Shown: positions 1 to 9,667 of the stretch, one piece after another | How positions within the stretch are numbered: the stretch's first letter is position 1 | Layout of the letters: the number at the start of each line of letters is the position of its first letter | Assembly: GCA_015485495.1 (NCBI GenBank) | Contig: WFTL01000133.1 | Span: 1-37,500, forward strand | Source: Planctomycetaceae bacterium | GTDB lineage: Bacteria > Planctomycetota > Planctomycetia > Planctomycetales > Planctomycetaceae | Length of the DNA: 37,500 nt | Reading direction: 5' to 3' | Program-made: the position numbers and the translations under genes | Notes under the pieces: generated by a model | Told to the model about the DNA's origin: nothing | Database searches by the model: none | The model's input: the letters and a program-made list of their open reading frames with translations, nothing else

Positions 1-159
1 GGAGGGCGCCGCGTCTAGTGGCAGTGGGTCTCACCGGAGGGCTCGCGCCCTGCCGCTGCAATGGTGAGGAATCGGCAAGTGAGAACCGGAGAGCGGGTGT
101 CGTGGGTCAGCGGGAAGAACGACACGGACAATCATCCCGTTGTCCGACATGCGTCGCAT

Positions 160-3100
160 TCAGGTGTCGACGGTCAGGCCGTCGCGCACAGAAATCTGCT
201 GAGCCCGGCGGACCGCGGCACCTGCGGCGGCCAGGCCGGCGGCCGCCACTCCTCCCAGAGTGGCGGTCAGCGACACCCACGGGAGATCCGCTCCGGTGCT
301 CATCAGGTGCGGCAGCATGGCCAGCAGAGCCGCCAGGGTCCCGGGAAGCATTCCCCAGACAAGCAGCACGATATTCTCAGTCACGATCAGTCGGCCGATG
401 CGGAGCCCGCTGAAACCGAGTGCCCGCAGCAGGGCAATTTCTGCCTGGCGTTCGACCACGTTGCGAACCATCACGACGGCCAGACCGAAAATTCCGATCA
501 GCAGCCCCAGTCCGCCCAGAAGCTGAAATGTGGACAGGTAAGTGTTCTGCACGGCCAGAAACCCGGCCAGTCGTTCGGCCACAGGTTCCGTGTCTATCCC
601 GTACTCGCTCAGACCGCTCTCCAGAACATCCGCCAGGATGCGTGCCTGGCTGTCCGATGCTGTTTCCGCCAGAAACCAGCGGCTGCCGACGACATCAGGG
701 TCCAGTTTCTGAAGGTGATCCCGAGTCATCACCAGAACCCCCTGAAACAGGCTTCCGTCCAGCATGCCGACAATCCGCAGCTCCGCCGTCGGGTTCTGTT
801 CATCCGGATAGAGAATGGAATCTCCCAGGCCCTTTTTCAGACTGTACATCAGCGTGTTCATATCGCCGATCACGGGGATCACACGGCGTCCCCGTTCTGA
901 CGGCAGGTCCTGACGAAGAAGCTGCCAGGGATTGTCTCCGGGGGTGTTCGCAAACCGGAATCCGCCGCGATTCAGAAAGCCGTCGTCGGCCCCCAGCAGT
1001 GTGGGCAGCCGCGTCTGATACAGATTGCGGCAGCTGGCGTCTTCTCCGGGCCGCATACTGAACGACCAGATGGACACCGTGTCTGACAGTCCGGACTGCT
1101 CCCAGCGATCTGTCAGGTTGACCGCTTCGCGTCCGGCCGCCGTCCCGATGTCGTGCAGGATCGGATGCGATGATTCCGCCACCAGTCGAAATCCTCCATT
1201 GCCGGAATGAAGGTCGGGAGTTTCCGACAGAGGGTTTCGTCGGCCGGCCGCCACAGCCACGATGAGAAACGTGGCACAGGCGATCAGAGCCGTCGTCAGC
1301 AGACTCCGCTGCGGACTGCGGGCCGCGCTGGCCACGGCCAGTGCGGACAGATGCCGCAGACGAAGACGCGAAACGGATCGCAGAATCAGCCTCAGCAGCA
1401 GCAGCCCGGCTGCCAGCAGGGCGGTGCCGCCGGTGAAAAACGCCACCATGGTCCAGGTGAGTCCGGCGAAAGCTTCCCCCGCCGGCAGCACACCCCCGGC
1501 GGCAGCCAGAGGCAGAGCGGTTCCGATGAAGAAAGCGGTCGCTGTCAGGCGACGGTCCCGACGAGACTCTGCGACAGGCGGAATCATCGGGGCCGATTTC
1601 CCCTGCAGCAGATCGCGCACCGACGACCGTTCCAGCCCGCGCACCGCCCGATGAATGACGATGGCCGTCAGCAGCAGAGCCGCCGCGGCTGCCGCCGGCA
1701 GCTTCCACATTCGAACGTCCAGAATCAGAAACCGTGTTCCCACGGCGCCGATCCACCAGGTGGTCAGCCCATAGATCATCAGCCGCGCAAACCCCGCCGC
1801 CAGAAACATGCCGGGAACCGTTCCGACGGCGGCCACGATCAGCCCTTCACACAGGAAAAACCAGCGAACCTGCCGCTGTGACCACCCGACCGCATGAAGC
1901 AGTCCGGCCTGACTGATGCGTGTCTGAACTCCCAGACGAAACATGAGTGATGCCAGAAGCACGGCGGACAGGATGAGAAAGAAGCTGAAGCCGGCGAACA
2001 ACTGTGTGAAATCGTTCGCTCCCACGGCCGCCTGCAGGCCTTCCGCCAGGACCGGCCGGGGCATCAGTCCGAATCGGTCCGGCCCGCACTGCCGGGGAAT
2101 CTGTTTTGCCAGCGTCCGGGCAATGACAGCCAGTTGTCCTTCCGGAAGAGGGTGGCGGTCTCCGGCAATGCGGATCGACGTCGCTTCTCCGTAGCGGCTG
2201 CTCCACAGTTTCCGGGCAGTCTCCAGCGATACGAAGGCTTTCGGAGCGGCCCGCCAGCGGGACCAGTATTCATCATCCCGCGGAGTGATCCGGCTGGTCT
2301 CCATGGGAAACGGCTCATCCCACTCGCTGAAGGAATCGACGTCCGTGACACCCGGGATGAAGGGCGTCAGCCCCGGATCCCGACTCACACGATCATCCTC
2401 CGGAAGAACTTCCGCGACTCGAAACCGTTTTCGCTGTTCCGGCAGCTCTCCATGACTGCCCACTTCGTGCCAGCGGGCCGTCACGGCATCACCCGCGCCG
2501 ACTTTCAGATCATCCGCCAGCCAGTCCGACAGAATGATTTCGTCATCATCCGGTACCGATGAGCCGAATGGTCCCAGCGGCGCCGTCGCCTCCACCGGCA
2601 GCCCGGCCACAATGGAATACATCGAATAGCGTTCGTTTTCGTGCGTCCGGTCGGCCGCGGCGAATTCATTGATCAGATACACCAGAGTGGGAGCCGTCCG
2701 CAGCCCCAGCCGGCTGGCCGTCCGAATCACGGCGTCACTGACGGCCGTCGACAGAATCATGCGATCGGTTTCGGCCGAAATGTACCCGCGATCCTCGTCC
2801 ACACGCAGCCGCAGTGACAGGTCGTCCGGTGTCAGAGCATCGCCGACGGCCTCGGTGAGCTGCTCGTCCGATGTCTCACCGTCCGCATGGATCAGCAGCG
2901 TGTTGATCCGGGATGGGCGGGCAATCGGGTGACGCCGGCTGCGCGGCACGGCGGCCAGTCCCAGACGTTCCTGCAGGGCTGCCAGGGACACGAAGGCACA
3001 GAATGGAAGCTGTTGTCCGGTTTTCAGTGTGAACCGCGATGCCCCCACCGTGTCCGGCAGAACCGCCTGCACCCGGAACTGCATCTCGGCCGATACCTGA

Positions 3101-3603
3101 TCCCGCTCACCCAGCAGGCTGTCCCGCGGAATCGAAGATGGCAGTTCGGCCCATACGGAAATCACGTCGCCCGGGCCGGCTTTCAGAGCCCGTGCGCAGC
3201 GGTCGCCCAGCACGATGCCATCGGCATCCGGAACAGCCGCACCGGCCGTGTCGAGCAATGCCCACCCGGACTTGCTGATCCCGGTGATTTCGACAGAGCC
3301 GGCCCGATACACCGAATCCCCGGCGTGACGTTCCAGACCGGCAGTCAGCATCACGGCGGGAGCGACCTGAGCGCCCGACCGTTCCTGCAGGTCGGCCGCC
3401 AGCCGTTCGCGGACGAATGGCCCCTGGACCACATGAGTCACCTGTCCGAGTCGCTGCAGCGTCATCTGCTTCAGACTGCTGCGCACAGAATCGCCGACAA
3501 TCATCGCGCCGCCGATGACAGCCGTGGAAATCATCACCGCCGACGCCACCACGATGTTGACGCGACGATAAAACAACAGACTGCGCAGTACAGATGCCAG
3601 CAT
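160..3603 (-). CDS. Large FtsX-type ABC transporter permease
   Basis: The 1147-residue product is an inner-membrane permease of the MacB/FtsX class. One N-terminal membrane segment (about residues 17-38) is followed by a long periplasmic region of roughly 480 residues. A first FtsX-like bundle lies at about 535-660, further membrane segments follow to about 800, then a second extracytoplasmic stretch and a second FtsX bundle at the C-terminus (about 1035-1140). The repeated FtsX-style pattern (E-I-A-L-L-R-A-L-G-F in the C-terminal copy, L-L-H-A-V-G-W in the first) supports two fused permease halves. Such proteins normally work with a LolD/MacB-type ATPase on lipoproteins, lipids or peptides; the substrate cannot be read here. 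No ATPase gene is next to it in the window, and only a 42-codon open frame follows its stop. Start ATG at 3603 places the first membrane segment close to the N-terminus, as expected. Confidence 0.9.
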   Translation of the reverse strand: MLASVLRSLLFYRRVNIVVASAVMISTAVIGGAMIVGDSVRSSLKQMTLQRLGQVTHVVQGPFVRERLAADLQERSGAQVAPAVMLTAGLERHAGDSVYRAGSVEITGISKSGWALLDTAGAAVPDADGIVLGDRCARALKAGPGDVISVWAELPSSIPRDSLLGERDQVSAEMQFRVQAVLPDTVGASRFTLKTGQQLPFCAFVSLAALQERLGLAAVPRSRRHPIARPSRINTLLIHADGETSDEQLTEAVGDALTPDDLSLRLRVDEDRGYISAETDRMILSTAVSDAVIRTASRLGLRTAPTLVYLINEFAAADRTHENERYSMYSIVAGLPVEATAPLGPFGSSVPDDDEIILSDWLADDLKVGAGDAVTARWHEVGSHGELPEQRKRFRVAEVLPEDDRVSRDPGLTPFIPGVTDVDSFSEWDEPFPMETSRITPRDDEYWSRWRAAPKAFVSLETARKLWSSRYGEATSIRIAGDRHPLPEGQLAVIARTLAKQIPRQCGPDRFGLMPRPVLAEGLQAAVGANDFTQLFAGFSFFLILSAVLLASLMFRLGVQTRISQAGLLHAVGWSQRQVRWFFLCEGLIVAAVGTVPGMFLAAGFARLMIYGLTTWWIGAVGTRFLILDVRMWKLPAAAAAALLLTAIVIHRAVRGLERSSVRDLLQGKSAPMIPPVAESRRDRRLTATAFFIGTALPLAAAGGVLPAGEAFAGLTWTMVAFFTGGTALLAAGLLLLRLILRSVSRLRLRHLSALAVASAARSPQRSLLTTALIACATFLIVAVAAGRRNPLSETPDLHSGNGGFRLVAESSHPILHDIGTAAGREAVNLTDRWEQSGLSDTVSIWSFSMRPGEDASCRNLYQTRLPTLLGADDGFLNRGGFRFANTPGDNPWQLLRQDLPSERGRRVIPVIGDMNTLMYSLKKGLGDSILYPDEQNPTAELRIVGMLDGSLFQGVLVMTRDHLQKLDPDVVGSRWFLAETASDSQARILADVLESGLSEYGIDTEPVAERLAGFLAVQNTYLSTFQLLGGLGLLIGIFGLAVVMVRNVVERQAEIALLRALGFSGLRIGRLIVTENIVLLVWGMLPGTLAALLAMLPHLMSTGADLPWVSLTATLGGVAAAGLAAAGAAVRRAQQISVRDGLTVDT

Positions 3604-3758
3604 CGTCCCGTCAGCCTACCCGATTCCGGCAGGATCAGAAACTCCGGCCGTTCGACCGATCTTTCCGGGACCCCGGTTCACAGCTGCTTCGCCGGATTCT
3701 GCTGATCAGACTGTTTCCCGAATCCGGACATCGAAAAAGAAAACCGCACCGACTGTGC

Positions 3759-3787
3759 TTGAGCTGTCCGGACGATCGGCATACAAG
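3759..3787 (+). promoter_or_regulatory. Candidate sigma70-like promoter
   Basis: TTGAGC (3759-3764) and TACAAG (3782-3787) are separated by exactly 17 bases, each matching 4 of 6 consensus positions. The -10 element lies about 40 bases before the ATG of the small protein at 3828. This is an inference from spacing and position only. Confidence 0.3.
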
Positions 3788-3827
3788 CCCCCACTGGACT
3801 CACCCGAATCCCCGCAGCAGTGTTTCG

Positions 3828-4130
3828 ATGGCCGAACGCGAATATTCCCGCTACCAGCAGAAAGTCATTCGGCGATTCTATGAGAATCGTGATCAGATCG
3901 ATGACCAGAAACTCAGTGAACTGGTCACCAGCCTGTTTCTGGCATCAGACCGCCAGAAACCGACTCTGTGGAAACGCGTCCAGGATATTCTGACCCGCAT
4001 GGATCTGCCGGAATCCCGGATTCAGCATGTCATGGATTCCCAGGATCCTGCTGTTCTGGCAAAGGTCGTGGAAGAACTCCAGAACGGCCGCCTGCGACGC
4101 GGGTCCGGGCGAAAGAAAACAACCGACTGA
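3828..4130 (+). CDS. Small conserved-looking hypothetical protein (100 aa)
   Basis: This 100-residue, highly charged soluble protein has no signal peptide or membrane segment and is probably mostly helical. It starts MAEREYSRYQQKVIRRFYEN and ends in a basic tail (GRLRRGSGRKK). The open frame extends upstream to 3594, but the ATG at 3828 is preferred: the upstream residues are low-complexity and Pro/Arg/Ser-rich like other non-coding frames, whereas the sequence changes to normal coding composition at MAER. I recall similar short proteins of this size in planctomycete genomes but know of no function. The alternating helix with conserved-type Tyr/Arg/Glu could bind nucleic acid or a partner protein; that is speculation. 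It stands alone, divergent from the permease and convergent with the PPC-domain gene. Confidence 0.75.
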   Translation: MAEREYSRYQQKVIRRFYENRDQIDDQKLSELVTSLFLASDRQKPTLWKRVQDILTRMDLPESRIQHVMDSQDPAVLAKVVEELQNGRLRRGSGRKKTTD

Positions 4131-4191
4131 CTCTGCTCAAAGCAGCCGCACCATCCGCATGCGTGGCCGTCGTGTGTCAGCCGCGCAGAAG

Positions 4192-5892
4192 TCACGAATC
4201 GTTCGCATCCGGTTCGTCCTGCACGGAATCATTTTCCTGAATGGATTCTTCGCGCACCGGCGGAATGACTGTCAGCCAGACGTCGGCGGTGGACCGGCCG
4301 GAGTTTCCCAGCGTCACGGTGGCCGGTTTCCGCATTTCGGATTCCTCCGCACCGCACATGATATGAATCGTGCCGGAGAACGGAACAGCCTCGGATGACG
4401 CCGTCACCCGCAGGGTCACCGCTTTGGCGCTGTCACCTTCCTTTTCCGAAACTACCGGATCGGCCTGGACACCCGGCGGCAGGCCGTCCACCGACACCTG
4501 CAGCCGTTCAGAAAATCCGGCCATCCGCTCAATCGTCACGGGAATGTCGGTCGGCTTCGTCCCGTCGATCACGTACTGGGCGTCTGTAAGAAAAGCCTGA
4601 AACCCGGGAACCGACGGTTCACACGTCAGCACGTAGAAGTACCGAAATCCTCCCGCATCGAAACGATCCGTCACGGTTGCCGTCATGCGGCCGTTTTCCG
4701 GCAGGGCCACCGTGATGTCCGCATCCTGATCGGTACGGCTTCGATCGTCGACTTCCTTCAGAACCCGGCCGTCCGCTCCCGTGACCACCAGCACCGGATC
4801 CAGCAGAGAATGAATCGCCCGTGCCGTCACCTGCACACGCACGGACTGTCCGGGAATTCCGGTGATCGTGTAGACATCCCGTTCGCCCGGCCGGGCGATG
4901 CGTCCGGTGACCGATCCGCTGCTGGCCAGCACCCGCGACGCATCCGTTTCCACCATGCTGGCATGCAGCACGCCGCGAATCGGGTGACTCAGAGCCCACC
5001 TGCCGCTGACGAACGTCCACAGATCGTCGCACTTCGGTACGGACGCAGTCCGCGATTCTTCTGTCAGATTCCAGCCATAGACGGTCACTGCGGAATCCGA
5101 CCTGCAGTCGACCACCGACGGAAACACGTGATCGATAAACGGTCCGGAAGTGACCGTCAGTCGATAGACGTACGAGGGCGCCCCCGCCAGATGAATGCTG
5201 CTGTTGGGTTGCGCCGGAAACGCGAACGTTCGAATGAAATATGTCTGTCCCTCGCCCCCCCCGGCATTCTCCAGGACGATCTGCGGATCCAGACCATGAT
5301 CGTCGTCATTTTGTGCAATCACGGCTCCGCGTTCGTCCAGGATCTGCAGGACAGCATCCATGGGAGAACCGAGATCCCGATGGGCCTGCAGAGACGCCAC
5401 CAGGGTGCGCCCGGCGGGAACCTGCACCCGGAACACGTCCACATCACCGCGGCGTTCCAGAACACCGTTGACCGTGGCTGTCGGCAGGTCGATGACAGTT
5501 GCCTGGTCCGGAGTGTTGTTGTCTTCCTGTTCGATCCGTTCCGGAATCCCGCCCACCACGAACGGCAGCGGTGCAGTGCTTCCCGAAGCAGCATACAGGC
5601 GAATCCAGTGAACTCCCGGATCGGCGTTTTCCGGAATGTCCACTGTCAGTTTCTGCCGATCATCCGACACGGTGCCCTGAAGCTGCCCGGAATCGCACCA
5701 GAAGTGCAGATCGCCTTCGCCGGCATCGCCGTGCAGGGTGGTCGTGACGCTTTCGCCCCGCTGTCCGCCGGCCGGAAACAGGTGGCTGTACGCGGGAGGT
5801 TCTGCGGCCGACACAGCCGCCATTCGGCTCAGAAAAATGCTCAGCAGAAAAACGCCGCAACGGACACCGACCGGAAACGACAAACGCATCAT
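4192..5892 (-). CDS. Secreted PPC-domain protein
   Basis: This 566-residue exported protein has an N-terminal signal peptide (hydrophobic stretch about 9-29, ending in A-V-S-A-A-E). A beta-rich N-terminal domain is followed by a PPC (bacterial pre-peptidase C-terminal) domain at about 120-250, recognisable from the E-Q-E-D-N-N-T start, the D-V-D-V-F-R strand and the N-D-D-D-H turn. A second PPC-like repeat lies at about 325-425 (R-D-V-Y-T-I-T, then D-P-V-L-V-V). A further Ig-like C-terminal region and an acidic Asn/Asp tail follow. No peptidase domain is present, so the PPC modules probably serve as binding or surface modules. Its ATG overlaps the stop of the DUF1501 gene by one base (TGATG), which implies translational coupling. 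Together with DUF1549/DUF1553 and DUF1501 it forms a typical planctomycete operon of unknown biochemical role. Confidence 0.88.
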   Translation of the reverse strand: MMRLSFPVGVRCGVFLLSIFLSRMAAVSAAEPPAYSHLFPAGGQRGESVTTTLHGDAGEGDLHFWCDSGQLQGTVSDDRQKLTVDIPENADPGVHWIRLYAASGSTAPLPFVVGGIPERIEQEDNNTPDQATVIDLPTATVNGVLERRGDVDVFRVQVPAGRTLVASLQAHRDLGSPMDAVLQILDERGAVIAQNDDDHGLDPQIVLENAGGGEGQTYFIRTFAFPAQPNSSIHLAGAPSYVYRLTVTSGPFIDHVFPSVVDCRSDSAVTVYGWNLTEESRTASVPKCDDLWTFVSGRWALSHPIRGVLHASMVETDASRVLASSGSVTGRIARPGERDVYTITGIPGQSVRVQVTARAIHSLLDPVLVVTGADGRVLKEVDDRSRTDQDADITVALPENGRMTATVTDRFDAGGFRYFYVLTCEPSVPGFQAFLTDAQYVIDGTKPTDIPVTIERMAGFSERLQVSVDGLPPGVQADPVVSEKEGDSAKAVTLRVTASSEAVPFSGTIHIMCGAEESEMRKPATVTLGNSGRSTADVWLTVIPPVREESIQENDSVQDEPDANDS

Positions 5893-7235
5893 CAGATCAG
5901 CTCACGAATCGGAGTCGGATCGCTGACCAGATGCGTCGGACGTCCCTGCGGCGTGTACAGGACCTTTCCCGGATCGATTCCCATCTTGAAATAGATGGTC
6001 GACACGAGATTTTCCGGAGACAGCACGCGGTCGACGGCCGCATAGCCTTTGCGGTCCGTGGCTCCCACCACGGTGCCGCCGGGCGTGCCGCCGCCGGCCA
6101 TCAGCACCGACATGGCATTCGCCCAGTGATCCCGGCCCGGCAGAGTCGCATCGGGAAGAGTCGAAATGCGGGGCGTGCGGCCGAATTCTCCCATGGCGAC
6201 CACCAGAGTGCGTTCCAGCAGGCCGCGTTCTTTCAGGTCGCAGATCAGCGTCGCCACGGTGTTGTCCCAGGCCGGCAGACGTTTGCGCAGCGCCGGAAAC
6301 AGCTCCCGGTGATGGTCCCAGCCGCCGTCGTTGATCGTCACGAACGGCACGCCGGCTTCCACCAGGCGGCGTGCCAGAAGACAGCGCTGTCCGAAACTGT
6401 TGCGGCCGTACCGGTCCCGCACGTCCTGCGGTTCCCGCGAAATGTCGAACGCCTTCTGAGCTTCCGGCGATGTCACCAGGTTGTAACCCTGCTCATGGTA
6501 CTGATCGAACGTGGCCACCGGGTCACCGGCCGCTTCAGAATTCAGCCGGACCATCCGGTCGATCTGTTCTCTCAGACGCGTTCTCCGGTCGAACCGCGCC
6601 CCGGCCAGAGCCCGGGGCAGGGCGACATCACGAACCCGGAAGCTTTCTGAATTCGGATCGTCCGGAACGACGAACGGAGCATACCGGGCCCCCAGAAAAT
6701 TCGGGCCGCCGGAACGAGTCATCGAAGGCATGCTGAAATAAGCCGGCAGACCGTTGTCCGGACCTCGTTCCCGAGCCACCACGGCTCCCATGCTCGGATG
6801 AAAACTCACATACGCTCCGCAGCCGACCGGAATGCGGGGCGGCGCTCCGGTCATCATGTAATGATTTCCGGCTCCATGATTGCCCTGATTGTGACGGATC
6901 GAACGAATCATGGCACATTCACCCAGCAGCCCCGCCAGCCGGGTCATGTGTTCCGAGTACAGCACGCCTGGAACCGATGTCCGCACGTAACTGAATTCTC
7001 CGCGGTATTCTGCAGGAGCATCCGGTTTGGGATCGAAGGTTTCGAAATGCGTGGGGCCGCCGTCCATCCAGATGAGAATGACGCGGTCGGCGGTCGGCTG
7101 AGGTCCCGAGGGAGCGGCGGCGGATTCTCCGCGGGCCCTCAGAAGGTTCACCAGACCGCCGCCCAGAAGGCCGCCGATTCCCAGCTGGATGCAGTCCCGC
7201 CGCGTCGTGCCGTCGCAGTTTCTGTGAAGCGTCAT
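5892..7235 (-). CDS. DUF1501 protein, Tat-exported
   Basis: The 447-residue product belongs to the DUF1501 family, which sits in the alkaline phosphatase/sulfatase fold group and is very abundant in planctomycetes. A twin-arginine signal is visible near the N-terminus (T-T-R-R-D-C-I-Q-L-G, residues 10-19, followed by a Gly/Leu-rich stretch), so export in folded form is likely. The diagnostic W-M-D-G-G-P-T-H-F-E-T-F-D-P-K-P run is at about 56-71, an N-Q-G-N-H-G-A-G-N-H-Y run follows at about 115-125, and the C-terminal half has M-G-E-F-G-R-T-P and G-R-D-H-W. No catalytic activity has been firmly assigned to the family. The gene lies 70 bases after the DUF1549/DUF1553 stop and overlaps the PPC gene start, so all three are probably cotranscribed. 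GGGAAG lies shortly upstream of the ATG and may serve as ribosome binding site. Confidence 0.93.
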   Translation of the reverse strand: MTLHRNCDGTTRRDCIQLGIGGLLGGGLVNLLRARGESAAAPSGPQPTADRVILIWMDGGPTHFETFDPKPDAPAEYRGEFSYVRTSVPGVLYSEHMTRLAGLLGECAMIRSIRHNQGNHGAGNHYMMTGAPPRIPVGCGAYVSFHPSMGAVVARERGPDNGLPAYFSMPSMTRSGGPNFLGARYAPFVVPDDPNSESFRVRDVALPRALAGARFDRRTRLREQIDRMVRLNSEAAGDPVATFDQYHEQGYNLVTSPEAQKAFDISREPQDVRDRYGRNSFGQRCLLARRLVEAGVPFVTINDGGWDHHRELFPALRKRLPAWDNTVATLICDLKERGLLERTLVVAMGEFGRTPRISTLPDATLPGRDHWANAMSVLMAGGGTPGGTVVGATDRKGYAAVDRVLSPENLVSTIYFKMGIDPGKVLYTPQGRPTHLVSDPTPIRELI

Positions 7236-7305
7236 GGCGTTCTTCCCGTTCCGGTTTCTGTGTGCGGTTCTGAAGTGTCAGGAAGGCGTCTGCTCGGAAA
7301 CTTCG

Positions 7306-9504
7306 TCAGTCCTGAAAAATGAATTCCGGCGTGTTGATCATGGCCCACATGAGATCCTCGATGGCTTCGCGCCGGGAAACATCCGGTGCATTCAGCACTT
7401 CGGCCACCAGTGCCGTTTCTTCTTCTGTCGGATTTCGCGCATAGATGCGGCGGTAAAGGTCCCGGGCCACTCCGGCAGCATCCCGGTCAGAAGCTGCCAG
7501 CCTGGCAGCGGTGGACGCGTCATCGTGGATGTCGCGTATGATCTGTTCGGAATTCATCAGGTGCAGTGTCTGCACCACCGCCAGATCCTTCGTCCGTTCA
7601 CAGGGAGGATCCTGATTGGCATCGGGACGCCCGAATGTGTCCAGAAACAAAGACGGCGTGCGGTGGGTCCAGATCTGTTTCGCTGTGGCCCCGGGCGGCA
7701 TCGCATCGAACCTGCGGGGAACTCCGGTCACAGCCGTCACCGCATCCAGCAGCACCTCAGCCCGCAGGCGGTGCCGGTAGTGGCGGGAATAATTGCGGGT
7801 GTCGGCCAGATTGCGTTCATTCGGCAGGGAACTGAGCTGATAGACGTGCGAAGCCGTGATTGTTCGGATGAGTTCTGCCAGGGAAAACCCGACATCGCGA
7901 AAATGTCGTCCCAGAGCTTCCAGCAGGGGCTGGTTGGTGGCCGGGTTGGTCGCTCGAAAATCGTCCACCGGCTCCACCAGCCCGCGGCCCATCAGGTCGG
8001 CCCACACCCGGTTGGCCATCACCTGAGCGAACAGAGGGTTGTCCGGTGACGTGATCCAGTCGGCCAGAACATCCCGCGGGTCGCGGTCGCCCGGTTCCGG
8101 CAGAGTCCCCCACAGCGGACGGGGTTCCATGACCTGCCCGGTCACCGGATGCGTCACACGACCGGCGGTGCCCGTAAAAATGAATTCTTCGGATCCCGAA
8201 ATCGGCGGCGACAGACCGGTTCCCTTGCGGCCGATGCGACCGAAGTACGCCGCGAAGTGATAGAAATCGTCCTGTCCCCACTTTTCGAACGGGTGGTGAT
8301 GGCATCTGGCACATTCCAGCCGCACACCGAGAAACAACTGGCTGACCAGAGTGGTGATTTCTTCCGGAGTCCGGCGATCCCGATACAGCGTCACGGCCCC
8401 GTTGCGAAAAGTGCTGCCCCTGGCACCGATCAGTTCGCGCACGAACTGATCCCACGGCATCCGTTCGTGAAACCGGCGACGGATCCAGTGGTCGTAATTC
8501 AGAACCGCCTTGATGCCCACGCGGTAGGGATTCGGGCGCAGAAGATCCATCCATTTCCCCGCCCAGTGATCGGCGAAATCCGGTTCGTCAAGAAGCCGGT
8601 CGACCAGCCGTGCCCGTTTGTCCGGACGATCATCCGTGAGGAACGCATCGACCTCTTCCGGAGTCGGAATCCGGCCGCACAGGTCGATCGTCACGCGGCG
8701 CAGAAACACGAAATCACTGCACCGTTCCGACGGCGTGATGTGCAGCTGTTTCAGACGCTGCCAGACCAGTTCGTCGATAAAATTCCGGACAGGCAGCCGA
8801 TCGTATTCTTCATCCGGAACGGGTTCGGGGCGCGGAATGAGTACGTCGCAGACGGCGATCCGTCCCATGAATCGCGCCATCACGGCCGTGCTTCCGGTGA
8901 TGGAACCGGCGGTCAGCAGACCGGATTCATCCACCGCGGCGATCGGCGCTTCATTCGACTGGAACAGAGCCAGATGAGTGACATCGCGCGTCGACCCGTC
9001 GTCGTACCGGGCCGTCACGCGCAGAGCCTGCTGCTGCCCCCACGCCAGCACAACCGAATCCGGCGTAACAGAGACGGCTTCCAGAGCAGGAGCCTCAGGA
9101 GCCCGACGCGGCATCCCCTGACGAATCCAGTTTCGGATGACGGCGTATTCCGCGCTGTCTGCCGGCAGCCGCAGTCCGCCGCCATGAGGAATCCGGCCGG
9201 CCGGTTTGGCCAGCAGAAGGCTGCGGTCCGCCGCGGCAGGAAACACCCGTCGACCTCGGGCCTGTTTCGTAATGGCATCGAAATCGAAATCGGCATCGAA
9301 ACCCAGCAGGGAAAGCTGAAAGCCGCCCTGCCCGCGTGCCTTCCCGTGACATGCTCCCTGGTTGCAGCCCTGCCGAGTCAGAATGGGAACAACGTCGTTC
9401 TGAAAATCGATCTCCACCGGTTCCGCTTCTGTTCCGAACGCCGTCGAACAGAAAACAGAGCCAAGGAGCAGAACAACAGAATGTCGATGGCAGCGCCGCA
9501 TCAT
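7306..9504 (-). CDS. DUF1549/DUF1553 cytochrome-like surface protein
   Basis: This 732-residue exported protein has the usual planctomycete order. A signal peptide (about 1-24) is followed by an N-terminal cytochrome-like segment containing C47-x4-C52-H53. A bacterial Ig-like (Big2) domain lies at about 120-210 (from V-S-V-T-P-D). DUF1549 follows at about 225-425 (R-N-F-I-D-E-L-V-W, then R-R-V-T-I-D-L-C-G-R-I-P-T) and includes a canonical C398-A-R-C401-H402 heme motif. DUF1553 fills the C-terminal part (A-N-R-V-W-A-D-L-M-G-R-G, then L-H-L-M-N-S). An alternative GTG start at 9564 would add 20 residues without a signal-like character, so the ATG-ATG pair at 9504 before the hydrophobic core is preferred. 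The gene heads the operon with DUF1501 and PPC and is divergent from the sulfatase. The precise role is unknown; heme attachment is inferred from the motifs. Confidence 0.92.
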   Translation of the reverse strand: MMRRCHRHSVVLLLGSVFCSTAFGTEAEPVEIDFQNDVVPILTRQGCNQGACHGKARGQGGFQLSLLGFDADFDFDAITKQARGRRVFPAAADRSLLLAKPAGRIPHGGGLRLPADSAEYAVIRNWIRQGMPRRAPEAPALEAVSVTPDSVVLAWGQQQALRVTARYDDGSTRDVTHLALFQSNEAPIAAVDESGLLTAGSITGSTAVMARFMGRIAVCDVLIPRPEPVPDEEYDRLPVRNFIDELVWQRLKQLHITPSERCSDFVFLRRVTIDLCGRIPTPEEVDAFLTDDRPDKRARLVDRLLDEPDFADHWAGKWMDLLRPNPYRVGIKAVLNYDHWIRRRFHERMPWDQFVRELIGARGSTFRNGAVTLYRDRRTPEEITTLVSQLFLGVRLECARCHHHPFEKWGQDDFYHFAAYFGRIGRKGTGLSPPISGSEEFIFTGTAGRVTHPVTGQVMEPRPLWGTLPEPGDRDPRDVLADWITSPDNPLFAQVMANRVWADLMGRGLVEPVDDFRATNPATNQPLLEALGRHFRDVGFSLAELIRTITASHVYQLSSLPNERNLADTRNYSRHYRHRLRAEVLLDAVTAVTGVPRRFDAMPPGATAKQIWTHRTPSLFLDTFGRPDANQDPPCERTKDLAVVQTLHLMNSEQIIRDIHDDASTAARLAASDRDAAGVARDLYRRIYARNPTEEETALVAEVLNAPDVSRREAIEDLMWAMINTPEFIFQD

Positions 9505-9667
9505 TCCAGGGCAGGACAGACCAGGCGGGGAATCGTGATAGGGAAGGGCAGAAAAGTGTACCACTTCTTCAGCAGGATTTCACGGATATCTCACAATCCA
9601 CGCTGTCGGGGCTGCAGTTCGCACGGCCCGTCGCATCAGCCTGCCAGCTTTCACAGGGAAAGAATCT

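Noticed and set aside
31-159. 42-codon minus-strand frame whose ATG follows directly after the permease stop
   Set aside because: It is short and Arg/His/Pro-rich, has no recognisable motif and looks like chance read-on after the stop; coupling by position alone is not enough.
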